NCBI GenBank assembly: GCA_963580455.1
Contig: OY756968.1
Coordinates: 19,747,996-19,811,995 of the forward strand
Source: Euonymus europaeus
Taxonomy: Eukaryota; Streptophyta; Magnoliopsida; Celastrales; Celastraceae
Direction: 5' to 3'
Length of the DNA stretch: 64,000 bases
Every line of letters starts with the position of its first letter. Position 1 is the stretch's first letter. Below are positions 11,367 to 21,544 of the stretch, in pieces. Under the pieces are notes generated by a model. It saw only the letters and a program-made list of their open reading frames with translations. It had not been told where the DNA came from and did not search any database. The translations under genes were made by a program, and so were the position numbers.

Positions 11367-13929
11367 CTAACTAGCTAAACCTAAGACCACTGGTCCATCC
11401 TTCTCCCCTCCACGTTCGGCATCGGCGTCCGTTTCACCAAAGTTCTCTGTTTGATTTTCCAAGCCGACTGGATCGGCCACAGCCTCAATAATTGGTGATT
11501 CAAGCACAACCAATTGTTCAGGCACAGGAGTACCGACATTCAGATCGGCGGAAGGAGGAAAGAAAATGTCAACGATGCTCGGCCGAGGGGCTTCTAAAGA
11601 AGGGAACCTGATATTTTCTTGGGCCTAAAGGGGAGACTCCTTAGGGATCTCCATTTCCTTCGGAAGGTCCCCCCTTCCCATGAGATAGGCCATATTACCT
11701 TGCTCTTTGAGGTAGCCAGAGTACTCCTCAAAAGCCTCATCATTCGCCTTCTCTGTGGCAAGATCGGCCGCTTTCTTTTCTCTGGAAGAAATTGATGAAA
11801 GGGTGTCCCTAAGATCAGCTTCCAGCTTCCTCACTTTTTCCTTGGCTAAACCAAGATCGGCCTTACAACGCTCAAGCTCGAAGTTCTTAGCAGCTGCTTC
11901 GGCCTGAGAATCCTTGAGTTCGGCCTTTACGCCCGCAAGTTGGGACTTTAGCCTATCCTGGGCCTGCACGAGGCGCATATGATCTTCCTTTTCGTTGTTA
12001 CTTCGGTCTTCCATTTCGTTCTGGACTTGGCATGCCTAAAAAAAATAATAAATATAATGCATATATGATAATAACAATCAAGATGGATAATGTACGCAAA
12101 ACGTGCATATACAACATACTTGCATCATGAAGCGACCAAGGTAGTCACGCAACTCGGCGTCAGGATAGTCCCGCCACCTTCCAGAATCAGCTGGAACGGA
12201 TGCGACAGCTCGAAGAGAGATGCCAACCCCTCGATCCATAACTGAACAACTTCTTGAGAGAGGCTATCCATCAAGAGAAGGGGAGAAGGTCAATGGCCCC
12301 TCTTCGGATCGGCGACAGGGTGAGGATGATCTCCGAGGATTTCTAGTCGAAATGGTTTTCTTTCGAGGTCGATCATCCTCATCCTCGGAAAGCAACCTCT
12401 TCCCTTGACGAGGAGGGGGTGGAGGCAGTGATTGAAGTCGTGCTGTACTATCCTGCCTTTGGCGAGAAGTCGAGCTGTCGGTGGTCTGACGGCTTGAGCC
12501 GAACAGTGGTGCAAGAGGACGTCTGGCCATCGCTGAATCAACTTGGGATGGAGAATCTACAAAATAAAGAAAAACTCATATAAAAAAATGTAATAACAAT
12601 AATAATAATAAATGAATAAAAAATATATATAAAAAAAAACTTATTATTATTTTGGGCCGATCAGGACTTATTAGATGGAGGCGTTAAAAAGAAAAAGAAC
12701 TAAAGCAAATGTATCTGGCCGAACATTGGGTAGACATACAAGATTCTTGGAGTACTTCCAAATCAAACGCTGTAAGCATATCAGTAGTAACGTCCATGTT
12801 ATCCAGCCAACCTTCTGTCCCAGAAGGCAAAGATAGGTTCTCTAAAGACCTGGTGGAGCTGGCAGAAGAAGAGTTCGGCCCAATTAAAGGGTCCAATGTA
12901 GAGATTTGATTTATTAGCCCATGGGCTGGATTGAGTTGACGGAAGAAGGTCGTTACCCTCTCCATAGAAGTATTCGGCGGAAGATGGGTATTGGGAGCCA
13001 CAGAAGGGGAGTACCCCAGTACATAGGGGGCAGAGCGGCCAAAAGGATGAATGCCAGGGGGACCAAGATGGTCAAGAAGCCGATTTAAGGCCGAACATTC
13101 TCCCCTCTCCTTAATTTCCTTGTTTGAAGGGAATGGCGAAAGAATACCGGATCTTCGCCTGATCGGAATACCCTGTCCACCCAGATGAGAGCTGAACTCC
13201 CATCCTGCCCCACCAATTAAAAAGAACTCAACCTCATCATGCTTGGAGGAGGAAGGTAAACAATGGATCAAGGGTTTGCTCCCGTCTCTGCGGAATAGAT
13301 GAAATTTGTTGTGTTGACCACACTTTTTGGGGTAGAAACAATGTTCCAAATCCCTTGGTCTGATGCCGAACCTGTAAAACTTATTTAAAATATCTACACC
13401 GTTGATTATCCGGTAAAAGTTCGAGTTCCATTGATGAGGCGCGAGGCCGAACATATCGAGACATTCCTTAAAGAACTCAGTTAAGGGAAATCTGAGTCCT
13501 CCTTCCACGACTACAACCATTGGGAATTTAGCTCGGCCTTCAATAGGATCGGCCTCAGAGGCAACACTCAATTCACATTCCGAAGGGAAGCCGAACTTCC
13601 TGCCCCATTCTCGGAGTTCATTAGAATCTCTTGAGATCTTCTTATACTTCCTCATAAACGGAACCAGGATGAAAAGGCAGCAGAAAGAAGTGATCGATAG
13701 AAACAATCGATGCAAAATAACTAATTCAGTCAATAAAACTCACCACAGAACTAGATCGGCGGAAAGAGTGAAGATCAGCGAGAAGATCGGCTTCAAACCA
13801 CGTCTCACACGCCAAGTCGCTCTTGCGATTAGGAAAGAAAGAGATATCCAAGGTCGTATTTATAGGAGGAAGAAGTTCTTCTCGCTCCGCATTAAACTGA
13901 TGAGACACAGCCCAATCAGAGCTCAACAT
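11367..13929 (-). CDS. T1 antisense four-exon gene, putative gypsy-type transposon protein
   Basis: Read on the minus strand: exon 1 13929-13744, exon 2 13646-12740, exon 3 12556-12120, exon 4 12035-11367. Introns begin GTGAGT, GTATGT and GTATGT and end AG; phases (0, 1, 0) keep one frame. The product is about 730 residues. The N-terminal part, around the stretch FPLTEFFKECLDMFGL, resembles the 'putative gypsy type transposon' family (PF04195-like). Next come a basic, Ser/Arg/Pro-rich segment with PPPPPP and an acidic run SEDEDD, then a charged heptad-rich coiled coil (about 12014-11680). Two in-frame TAG codons (12264-12266 and 11625-11627) break it, while the frame stays open after each. 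Antisense ORFs are known in Tat elements; their function is unknown. The family match is from memory of the profile, and the first junction is the least certain. Confidence 0.75.
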
Positions 13930-13965
13930 TTTGCAAAGTCACGTCCATAATTAGTTTGGACTGCC

Positions 13966-13975
13966 TTTGGGGGGC
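13966..13975 (+). other. T1 polypurine tract
   Basis: TTTGGGGGGC directly before the 3' LTR, the primer site for plus-strand DNA. It lies between the antisense gene start and the LTR. Confidence 0.85.
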
Positions 13976-13978
13976 AAT

Positions 13979-14357
13979 TGTGGGGACATAAATCAGGGGT
14001 CCACGTGGCAAAAGAAGATGAGGCGCAAGGGAACTTCAGAACAAGAAGGAAGGAGAAGCAATGAAGTTGGCCGAACTTATATACTATAGAGTTCGGCCAT
14101 ATGCCACTTGGCCAAATCCCTCATTAGGGGAAGATCGGCTTGTTTCTTTGTACGAAGGGAAAGATAGCCGACCTCTCCTTAATAAATAAAGGATTAATAT
14201 AGTTATAGGTGGGTCCAATCTCATAAATGAGATATGTAATTATTATGTTCTGGATCCCTATAAATAAGAGATAAAAAATAGGGAGAAGGGACTTTTGGTG
14301 GGAGAAAAAGAAAAAGAGTTGAGAGAGTATTCTTGAGTGATTTTTTTTGATACCACA
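13979..14357 (+). repeat. T1 3' LTR (379 bp)
   Basis: Same length as the 5' LTR and identical by eye except one base in the T run before GATACCACA. It is followed by the duplication AGAAT at 14358-14362. It is also the sequence directly upstream of the antisense gene. Confidence 0.95.
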
Positions 14358-14362
14358 AGAAT

Positions 14363-14757
14363 AATATCAAACTCTTTGATATTAATTAAAACAACTTTTA
14401 ATCATTTCTTATAAATCATGAGTGACACTTAACAATATATCGTGACTACCCAATCAGTGATGAATTATTTCATATGAACCTTTAATTATAATTACCATGT
14501 AATTAAATCCTTTCACTGTACAATATCCCAATTGAGTGAGGATCATGGATATCCGTCAAATCCACTAACTCAATTATATGTGAGATCCAATAATTTATTG
14601 ACAAATAAATAATTAATGAAAACAACTTTTCATTAATCATGTAACCTCGGCCAAGAATTTCCCGTGTCAATAAATATCTAGATCACATAGGATATTCTCC
14701 TCGTTTATTTCGAGGCGATGGATCCCTTGTTGACTGCACACAAGCCTACATACATAA
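14363..14757 (-). mobile_element. copia element C1, 3' LTR, middle piece
   Basis: LTR sequence between the T1 and O1 insertions. The sequence reads on from 4434 (after one copy of AGAAT) and continues at 44658 (after one copy of CATAA). There is no coding frame. Confidence 0.65.
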
Positions 14758-15207
14758 TGTAGTAACCGGTTTTCGTCCGGGTTTATTTCAAAGAAAATAT
14801 TAAAAATAAGAATGGAAGAAAGAGAGTAGAATAAAATAGTGAGTCTTTGAAAGGAGGAAAAATTATTTTGGTAGAAGTACCAATAATAATTTTGGTGATA
14901 ATATTGTATACTGGAAATATTTTAATCTTAGATTATCTATATAAATAAAAATTCAGGTCCAAATCAGGAATTTCAAAGTATGTTGTGATCCGATTGAGTG
15001 AAAAGGTGATATTTCTATATATGATATATATATATAATTCATATATAATATATATAATGTGAAAGAGACTCATGTCAAAATCACATATATAATATATATA
15101 GACTCATGTCAAAATCACACCTATATATATATATATGTCTGTTTATGATTACATGATACAATTTCTTGAATGATGGAATTCAAGGATAAAAGTTAACTAC
15201 AGGAAAT

Positions 15208-16139
15208 ACCATCAGTTGGTGTTTGTTAACTACATGCCATAAGTTGGTATTTTTAAGACTATATGCTCATATCATAAGTTGATAGTTTCTTTCAAAAATA
15301 ATTCATGTCAGGCATATAATACTGATTTTTTATTATTGAACACTCCTGATTTTGTTGAAACGTCACGGGTCATATAAAAATAAAGGACCCGTGACTTCAT
15401 ATTTTTCTATAAAAGGCAGGAGGAGAGGAAGAAAGAGAGGGGGGGAAAGAAAGAAAAAGAAAGAAAGAGAGAGAGAGATGTGTGATAGAAAAGAGAAGGA
15501 AAAAATAGAAAAAACAAAGAGATAGCCGAAAGAGAGAAAAGAAAGAAAAGAAAGGAGAGAAAGAGAAGGAAAAGAAAGAAAAGAAGAAGGGGAAAAAAGA
15601 AAAGGGAGAAAAAATAGGATTCACTCTACAGGTATATATATCATTCGTAGATATATATATATATATTAATACTCACGGTTTTTTAATAATGTTGTATATG
15701 ATTGGTTTTCTCACCTTTATTATTTAAGTTCTTTTATGTTATTATGTTCTTATTTTACTTTTTTGTTCTTTTAATCTTCGATGGCGCCACAAATGGTCGG
15801 CTTTGCCACCTGTGGTTATCAAGCCCAGAAGTTTTAATACTTCAATAATCTTATATGGCTGGTTCTACCTCCTTTATTGTTCGAGTTTACTTATGGTCTT
15901 ATTATTCATATTTTACTTTTTATTCTTTAATCTTTGACGGCGCCACAAACGGTTGGCTTTGCCACCTGTGGTTATAAAGCCCAGAAGTTTTAATGCTTAA
16001 TATTGTTATTGTGTTGTCCTTATTAAATCTGTTTTTGGTTTTTGGTTTTTGCTTTATTTTTACGTTTATGGTTTTTTTCCTACAAAGCAATTTTAGGATC
16101 ATTAGTTTGTGTTTTCAATTTATATATTACATTTATTGT

Positions 16140-16173
<34 letters not shown>

Positions 16174-17546
16174 ATATAGGTGTGATGTTACAAATATATT
16201 ATATTATTATATATTTGTATGATTATATATATATATATTATATGTGTGTGTGTGTATATATATGTTATATATGTATATATAGATTATATTATTATATATG
16301 TAGGATGTTACATATATATATTTTTTATATATATTTTTATAGATTATATTATTATGATGTTACATGTATATATATTATATGTGTGGGGATGTTGTGTCGA
16401 AGGTGGTGTGTGTGAGTGTGTATATATATATATATATATATATACAGTACATATATCCTATATATATGTAATGTGGTGTTATGTATGTATGGGTAGGTTT
16501 GATAAATGAAAAATGAACTTTTAGTGAATCAAATCCAAAAGCTATCATAAGTTGGTAGGCTTAAAAATATTTAAGTGTTATAAATTAATATTTTTAAAAA
16601 TAATTTACTACCAAAAGTTGGTATTTTTGAAAGTAAATCCAATAGATACTAAAAGTTTGTCTCGAATTAATGCACGTATTACATTTGATTAAATGACTCC
16701 AATTATCTTTCTTTAATCTAAAGTCAACAATTACATTTTCATAAATTTTGGATAATATTATATGTATATATTTTTTTTTTGACAGAATAAATTATAATCT
16801 CATTTATTTGTTTGTTGAATTTATTATTTTGTAGTTCTAATGCATTGAAATTTGGTTTCGAACTGAATAATTTGAACTTTAGTTGTGATGATATTATTGT
16901 ATCTTTTGATGTTTATATATATTTGGCTCTTCAAATAGGGTAATTGATTCGTTCTAATGACATGAATAATTTGGACATTTTATTATTTAAGTTTTATTAT
17001 AAGGATGCATATGTGAAATTAGTTTAAATGTACATTATTTTAATTTTTTTAAAAGATCATGAGTTGGTTTTTATTTGAATAATGAGTTATACTGGTTTGG
17101 TTTAGATTTTTAGAAATGTTAATAGTTGACGTTCTTAAATTATAGTCAAATATCGTAAGTGGGTATTTGTAAATCCATTCGTTGCCATAGGGTAGCGATT
17201 TAGAAATCAAAAAATTATCATAAGTTGATATTTTTGGAGATTGTTATAAGTTAAGAGAAATTTAGGATTATAACTTTATATCATTCAAGCCTCTAACTCA
17301 ATAAAAACATAAATTTGCATTATTAAAATTAAATATAAAATTCACTTTTCCATACCATAAGTTGGTATGTTGAATTTAAATCCAGTTTTCTTTCAAATAT
17401 ATTTTAATTTTTAAAATAAAATTTATTTTTCTATATCATAAGTTGGTATGTCTTAAAATCAAATCTACCATAAATTGATATAATATTTAATCTTACATGA
17501 AATTTTTGTTGAAATCTTTTATAAAAAAACTATCATAAGTTGATAG
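15208..17546 (+). repeat. dispersed hairpin motif family in the O1 LTR
   Basis: Copies of a quasi-palindrome of the form TACCA-TAAGT-TGGTA occur at 15208, 15237, 15270, 16542, 16609, 17151, 17216, 17351, 17443, 17466 and 17530. Several copies carry paired changes that keep the stem, for example TATCA...TGATA. The 3' LTR carries the same set. Confidence 0.8.
15362..15415 (+). promoter_or_regulatory. O1 LTR promoter: inverted repeat plus TATA box
   Basis: A perfect 10-bp inverted repeat, GTCACGGGTC / GACCCGTGAC, at 15362-15371 and 15386-15395 lies 12 bp before TATAAAAG (15408-15415), followed by a purine-rich leader. The 3' LTR keeps the same arrangement near 42192-42246. The promoter role is inferred. 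Confidence 0.6.
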
Positions 17547-17790
17547 CATTTTCTAAATAGATCTATTTATTTCAAAATAATCATATCTTGCAGAGAACAA
17601 GTTTTTATTAAGATGACCAACCAATTAATTCGGTAACTGTTTTAAACAGGAGTTGTGGGGTGCCTAATACCTTCCCCACACTCAATTGACTCCCGTACCC
17701 TCATTTATGGTTCGCAAGTATTTTAAGTGTCCAATTGCACTCATTAATTCAATTGGTGGAGACTCTGTTTTTTATGCCGGTTGATATAGC

Positions 17791-17808
17791 TGGCGACTCT
17801 GCTGCGGA
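17791..17808 (+). other. O1 primer binding site
   Basis: TGGCGACTCTGCTGCGGA begins two bases after the 5' LTR. It shares its first seven bases with the T1 site; the tRNA could not be verified. Confidence 0.75.
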
Positions 17809-18418
17809 CACCAGGTTTTTTTATATATATATTAAAAAATGAAGAGGGTCAAGCCTATATGATTAACTGGTTGGCTATCTTTATTTCGTTTTGAAAGATG
17901 TTTTTTTTAAAAAAATTATGCGCAGTTATTTCATGTTTGTTCATATTTCAATTTTCATACATTCACATGCACACAAATAGCCTACCACCCGGGCTCATAC
18001 CTCTAGTATTAGAGAGGGTTGACTGCTATTCTCGTGAGATTTCGTCTCCGCATGGATAGTGGAAAACATCCTCACCGGATTGACCTCTCTTAAAAGTTAA
18101 GGGAGGGCTTTTGTCTCAATAGTTGGGATTTAAAAGCAACATGATCCGGGACCTCGAGAGATAGTTAGAAAAACCTATCCATGCACCTTACAAGCCCTAG
18201 ATCCATGCTCAAAACCTTTAGAAATTTAGGTTATTCCCGTGTACATATTTCAATTTTTATGGAAATTATTATTTAATGCTAAGTTTTTATTTCCCTATTT
18301 TTATCCTCTACTAATGATTTCTTGTTTTTTTTTCTTTGAACTTTCTTTCCATTATATCCACATAGGCACAATCATTGCAATTTGGTTTGACAATATTTTC
18401 AATACATCTATCAACTAA
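17809..18418 (+). other. O1 untranslated leader
   Basis: About 600 bp between the primer binding site and the first ATG of ORF1, without a coding frame. Packaging or dimer signals would be expected here, but none can be identified by eye. Confidence 0.6.
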
Positions 18419-20214
18419 ATGGCATCAAAGATTCCCACTTGTGAGAAAGTTGACATATATGATGTAAGGGAGGAGCTGAGTAAGATGCAATTTGAGTATG
18501 GAGATAGCTTGAAGGAGGATGTCATATTGCCAAATGTAATGAAAACAGAATTTCAAGGGTCCTCCTGGCCACGCTTAGTAAGTTTGTGGACACATGAAAG
18601 TCAGAAATTGGGCCCGAAATTTTCTCAAAAATATGGTTTTCTTGGAAGTTTATTAAAGGTTGCTGCACCAGTGACATTACTTCAGGTAGCAATTCCTTAT
18701 TGGGACGCAGCATACAGATGTTTCACATTTGAGCAGATAGATTTCTCACCCACAATTGAGGAATATGCTCAGATGCTGTAATTATCGCCTCATAATACAA
18801 AAATGTATTATTTTCATGAAAACATGTCTGCTGAAAAGATTGTTGCTAGAATTGTGGAGCGTGAAATCGAAGATGTCAGGAAGATGGGATCATACAAAGG
18901 GGGAAAATGGTGCTTCCCAATTGATGAATTAATAAAGCATGTTGAGAAAAAATCCCAGACAGTGTTAGGACAGTCAGCATTGGCTCTTGCGATATATGGA
19001 GCAGTGTTGTTTCCTTGCACTCAAGGATATGTGGAAGGAAGAGTAATCAAGCTCTTCAATCAAGTAAAGCGGGGTACAAATCCAATTCCTGCAATCATAT
19101 GTACAATTCGTTTCCTTAACTTTTGTCGCCGCAACACAAAGGTTGCTCTGCCCTATTTGGAATCTGGTTAATGAGTCACCTTCAATATTACATAAAGATT
19201 GACTTTCCCAAAATTCATTTCAAAGATCATACTCGACCAGAAAGAAGACCAATATTAGAATTTACAGAAATTCAATGGAAGCGAGGGTATCCGAGTATTG
19301 AAGAATGGAAAGAGGTTTTACAGTCATTGGATGTTTATAGCATCGAAGGAAGGGCACTTTGGTTCTTACCTAGTGTATTTCTATATAGATGCGGAGATTT
19401 TCCTTGGGTTCCTCTCTTAGGCCCGTGGGGAGCAGTCAGTCATGCGCCGGCTTTGGTTTTTCATCAAATGGGATCTAATCCTTGTATTCCGGCCACACAT
19501 GGGTTACTTGACCTTGAATTTTCATATGGAGATAAAGAGGGTCTTGAGTTAATTATACCGAGGGTACGAGAGATACTTAAAGCATGAAAGAGTCTTAAGA
19601 TTACAAATCGAGGAAAACATACATCAGATGGGAATTTGATGTACTTTAAATGGCATGGCAAAAGAAGCAAAACCATTTCAGAATCTTGCATTCAAGACAG
19701 AGATACCCATAAGGAGAGGATAAGGGCATTCTATAATATGGTAGAGAATAGTGATGTGAAATCTCAAAGCAGGGAGGAGGATGACCAAAAGAGGAAAAGA
19801 TCTGACATTGAAAAAGATGAAGACTTAGCTGCAACAAGGATTAAGAATTTAGAAGAGCCACTATAGAAGATGGCTCAGAAGGCAGAAAAATATAAGGGAA
19901 AATATGAAATGAAAAAAGAAGAGCTCTCTAAAGCTAGATTACAAGAAGAAGAAGAAATGAAAGAATTGCCAAGAGTAAGCAAAGAAAGAAGACTGTTAGA
20001 GCAGGATAATTGGCGGATGCAATTCGAACTTCAAAAGGCCAAAGATGGAATTTTCCAGGCATTGGGAGATGCTAAAGCATGGAAATCACAATACCAGAAC
20101 ATGGAGCGAGCAAATGCTACCATGGAAACAGCCATAAGAAGAAGCAATGATGAAATCAGTAAGTTAAAAGCAGCATATTAGACTTTGCTTAGACAAAGCC
20201 AAATCAGGGTTAAT
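18419..20214 (+). pseudogene. O1 ORF1, 5' part (DUF7745-like plus coiled coil)
   Basis: This is the first ORF of Ogre-type elements, before gag; its function is unknown. From ATG 18419 it gives a DUF7745-like domain (W-rich N-terminus, a PTIEEYAQML motif near 18754, a GYVEGRVIKLFNQV motif near 19026), then from about 19730 a long charged coiled coil. Breaks: TAA 18779-18781, a one-base frameshift near 19130-19145, TGA 19585-19587, TAG 19864-19866, TAG 20179-20181. The frame resumes after each. The Athila element A1 interrupts it at 20214; the reading continues at 29777. The domain name is from memory of the family. Confidence 0.75.
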
Positions 20215-21388
20215 TGATAGGTGCAAAAATGCACCTGTATTTATGATCTTTAGGGATATTAATTATGATATTTTAAGTCCAATTACTACTTAATTGGTGT
20301 TTTATTGAGCAGGTGATAGCTGGCTGAAATATGGGTGATTTAAAGAGTTTTATGGGCAAACAGTGCAACCGGATTGTGAACACATTGCAGCCAAAGTGCG
20401 ACCTGTTTGCGGCTGCAGATTTTATCGGGCCAGTGACGTAATTTTAAGGGCTGATGTGGCAAGTAGGGTTTTAAATACTAAAAACTCGACCAGAAAGAGG
20501 GATTGGACGCCGCAGCACTACAGAAGAGGGAGGAGGCAGCAAAAGGAAGAGAAGAGTCATTCCAATTGAGCAATTCTTCTTCCCCAACTGAAAATTCTGG
20601 TTTATTTATGCAATTAAATCATGAACATGTGTAACTAAATTTATATTTAGTTTGGTTTGGTTAGTTTCTTCTACACAACTCGTTGCACAATCTGATTGAC
20701 AATTACACCAGGTTTAATTCATTGATTCTCTGAATTTAATGTTGATTTCTTATTATTGTGTTTGCCTGATCAACATCATGATGATAAGAACTGTTAGTTG
20801 AATACATTCGGCTGACCCATACCCGGTGTTTGACGAAGTAACAAGAATCTGCATAGGATCCAGATTTGGGAATTGTGAACACAATTGATTAGGTGGTACA
20901 CCAACGCTTAAGGTTGTGCGATTGTCGACTTTCTCGTTCATATGCTTGTCTTAGGGAAATCTTAGGGTACACCAACCAAGACCCCTACGGTAAGAAAAGA
21001 TTTTGGGCTGGACCAAAGCCAAATTCGTTGCTTAGGAAAGTCATAATTAGGAGAGCCGGACCAAGGTCTTCTAATTGACAACGGTAAACCTTTAAATTGT
21101 GTGATTGCATATTAAGTTGTGTGATTGAGTGACAGTAGAAGAACAACACCAACCCAAGCTAGATCTCCTCCATATTTATTTATCCAATTTTAGCATATTT
21201 TAATTGTTTATTTCAATCTGAATTTTCTGCATTATTATTGCTACTTTGTTTGTTTGGTGATTGATACGGTCCCTGTGGATTCGACCCCGCTCTCTTTTAT
21301 ACTGTCCCACGACACGTACACTCGCGATTGGGTAAGACCCGTCAGTATTTGATATTGCAGGTTTACTTGCGATATTTTATATCGACCA
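20215..21388 (+). repeat. A1 5' LTR (1174 bp)
   Basis: Begins TGATAGGTGCAAAAATGCAC, a terminal hairpin (AGGTGCA / TGCACCT), and ends ATATCGACCA. The U5-like signature CCTGTGGATTCGACC lies near 21270. The short ORFs inside occur in both LTRs and show no domain. Confidence 0.95.
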
Positions 21389-21394
21389 AGTTTT

Positions 21395-21412
21395 TGGCGC
21401 CGTTGCCGGGGA
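21395..21412 (+). other. A1 primer binding site
   Basis: TGGCGCCGTTGCCGGGGA six bases after the LTR. This is the standard Athila site, described as pairing with tRNA-Asp. Confidence 0.9.
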
Positions 21413-21544
21413 CTGTTGAGTTTATTACTGTTCAAACGTTTAGCTATAATTTTGATTTATTTATTTACTTGTTCATTAAGTGATACTCGAACTTACATTG
21501 CTATTTATTTGTGTCGCAGGTCATCTTGTGATTCTTCAAGTTGC

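Larger units (their letters stand above)
4435..14357 (+). mobile_element. complete Tat-lineage Ty3/gypsy retrotransposon T1
   Basis: A 9.9-kb element with two 379-bp LTRs that differ by one base by eye (T versus A near the 3' end). It is flanked by the 5-bp target duplication AGAAT (4430-4434 and 14358-14362). Order: LTR, primer binding site, gag-pol with a second archaeal-type RNase H, 107-bp tandem array, antisense gene, polypurine tract, LTR. The second RNase H, the tandem repeats after pol and an antisense ORF are established traits of Tat-clade elements. It sits in the LTR of copia element C1. Near-identical LTRs imply a recent insertion. Confidence 0.95.
14758..17788 (+). repeat. O1 5' LTR (about 3.03 kb)
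   Basis: Starts TGTAGTAACCGG and ends CGGTTGATATA, where the 3' copy ends TACA. It holds a promoter region (inverted repeat and TATA box near 15362-15415), a purine-rich tract (15415-15615), TA/TG microsatellites (16146-16446), a quasi-palindromic 15-mer repeated across 15208-17546, and the end signature GTTGTGGGGTGCCT near 17653. There is no coding frame. Confidence 0.93.

Noticed and set aside
15397..15624. Minus ORF rich in Phe and Ser in the O1 LTR (also 42193-42501)
   Set aside because: Produced by the purine-rich leader tract read in reverse; low complexity.
16182..16509. Tyr/Ile-rich ORFs in the O1 LTR (also 43047-43317)
   Set aside because: Translations of TA/TG microsatellites in several frames.
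20363..20569. 68-residue ORF in the A1 LTR, also at 28746-28952
   Set aside because: Both copies are LTR sequence; identity follows from LTR duplication and no domain is seen.
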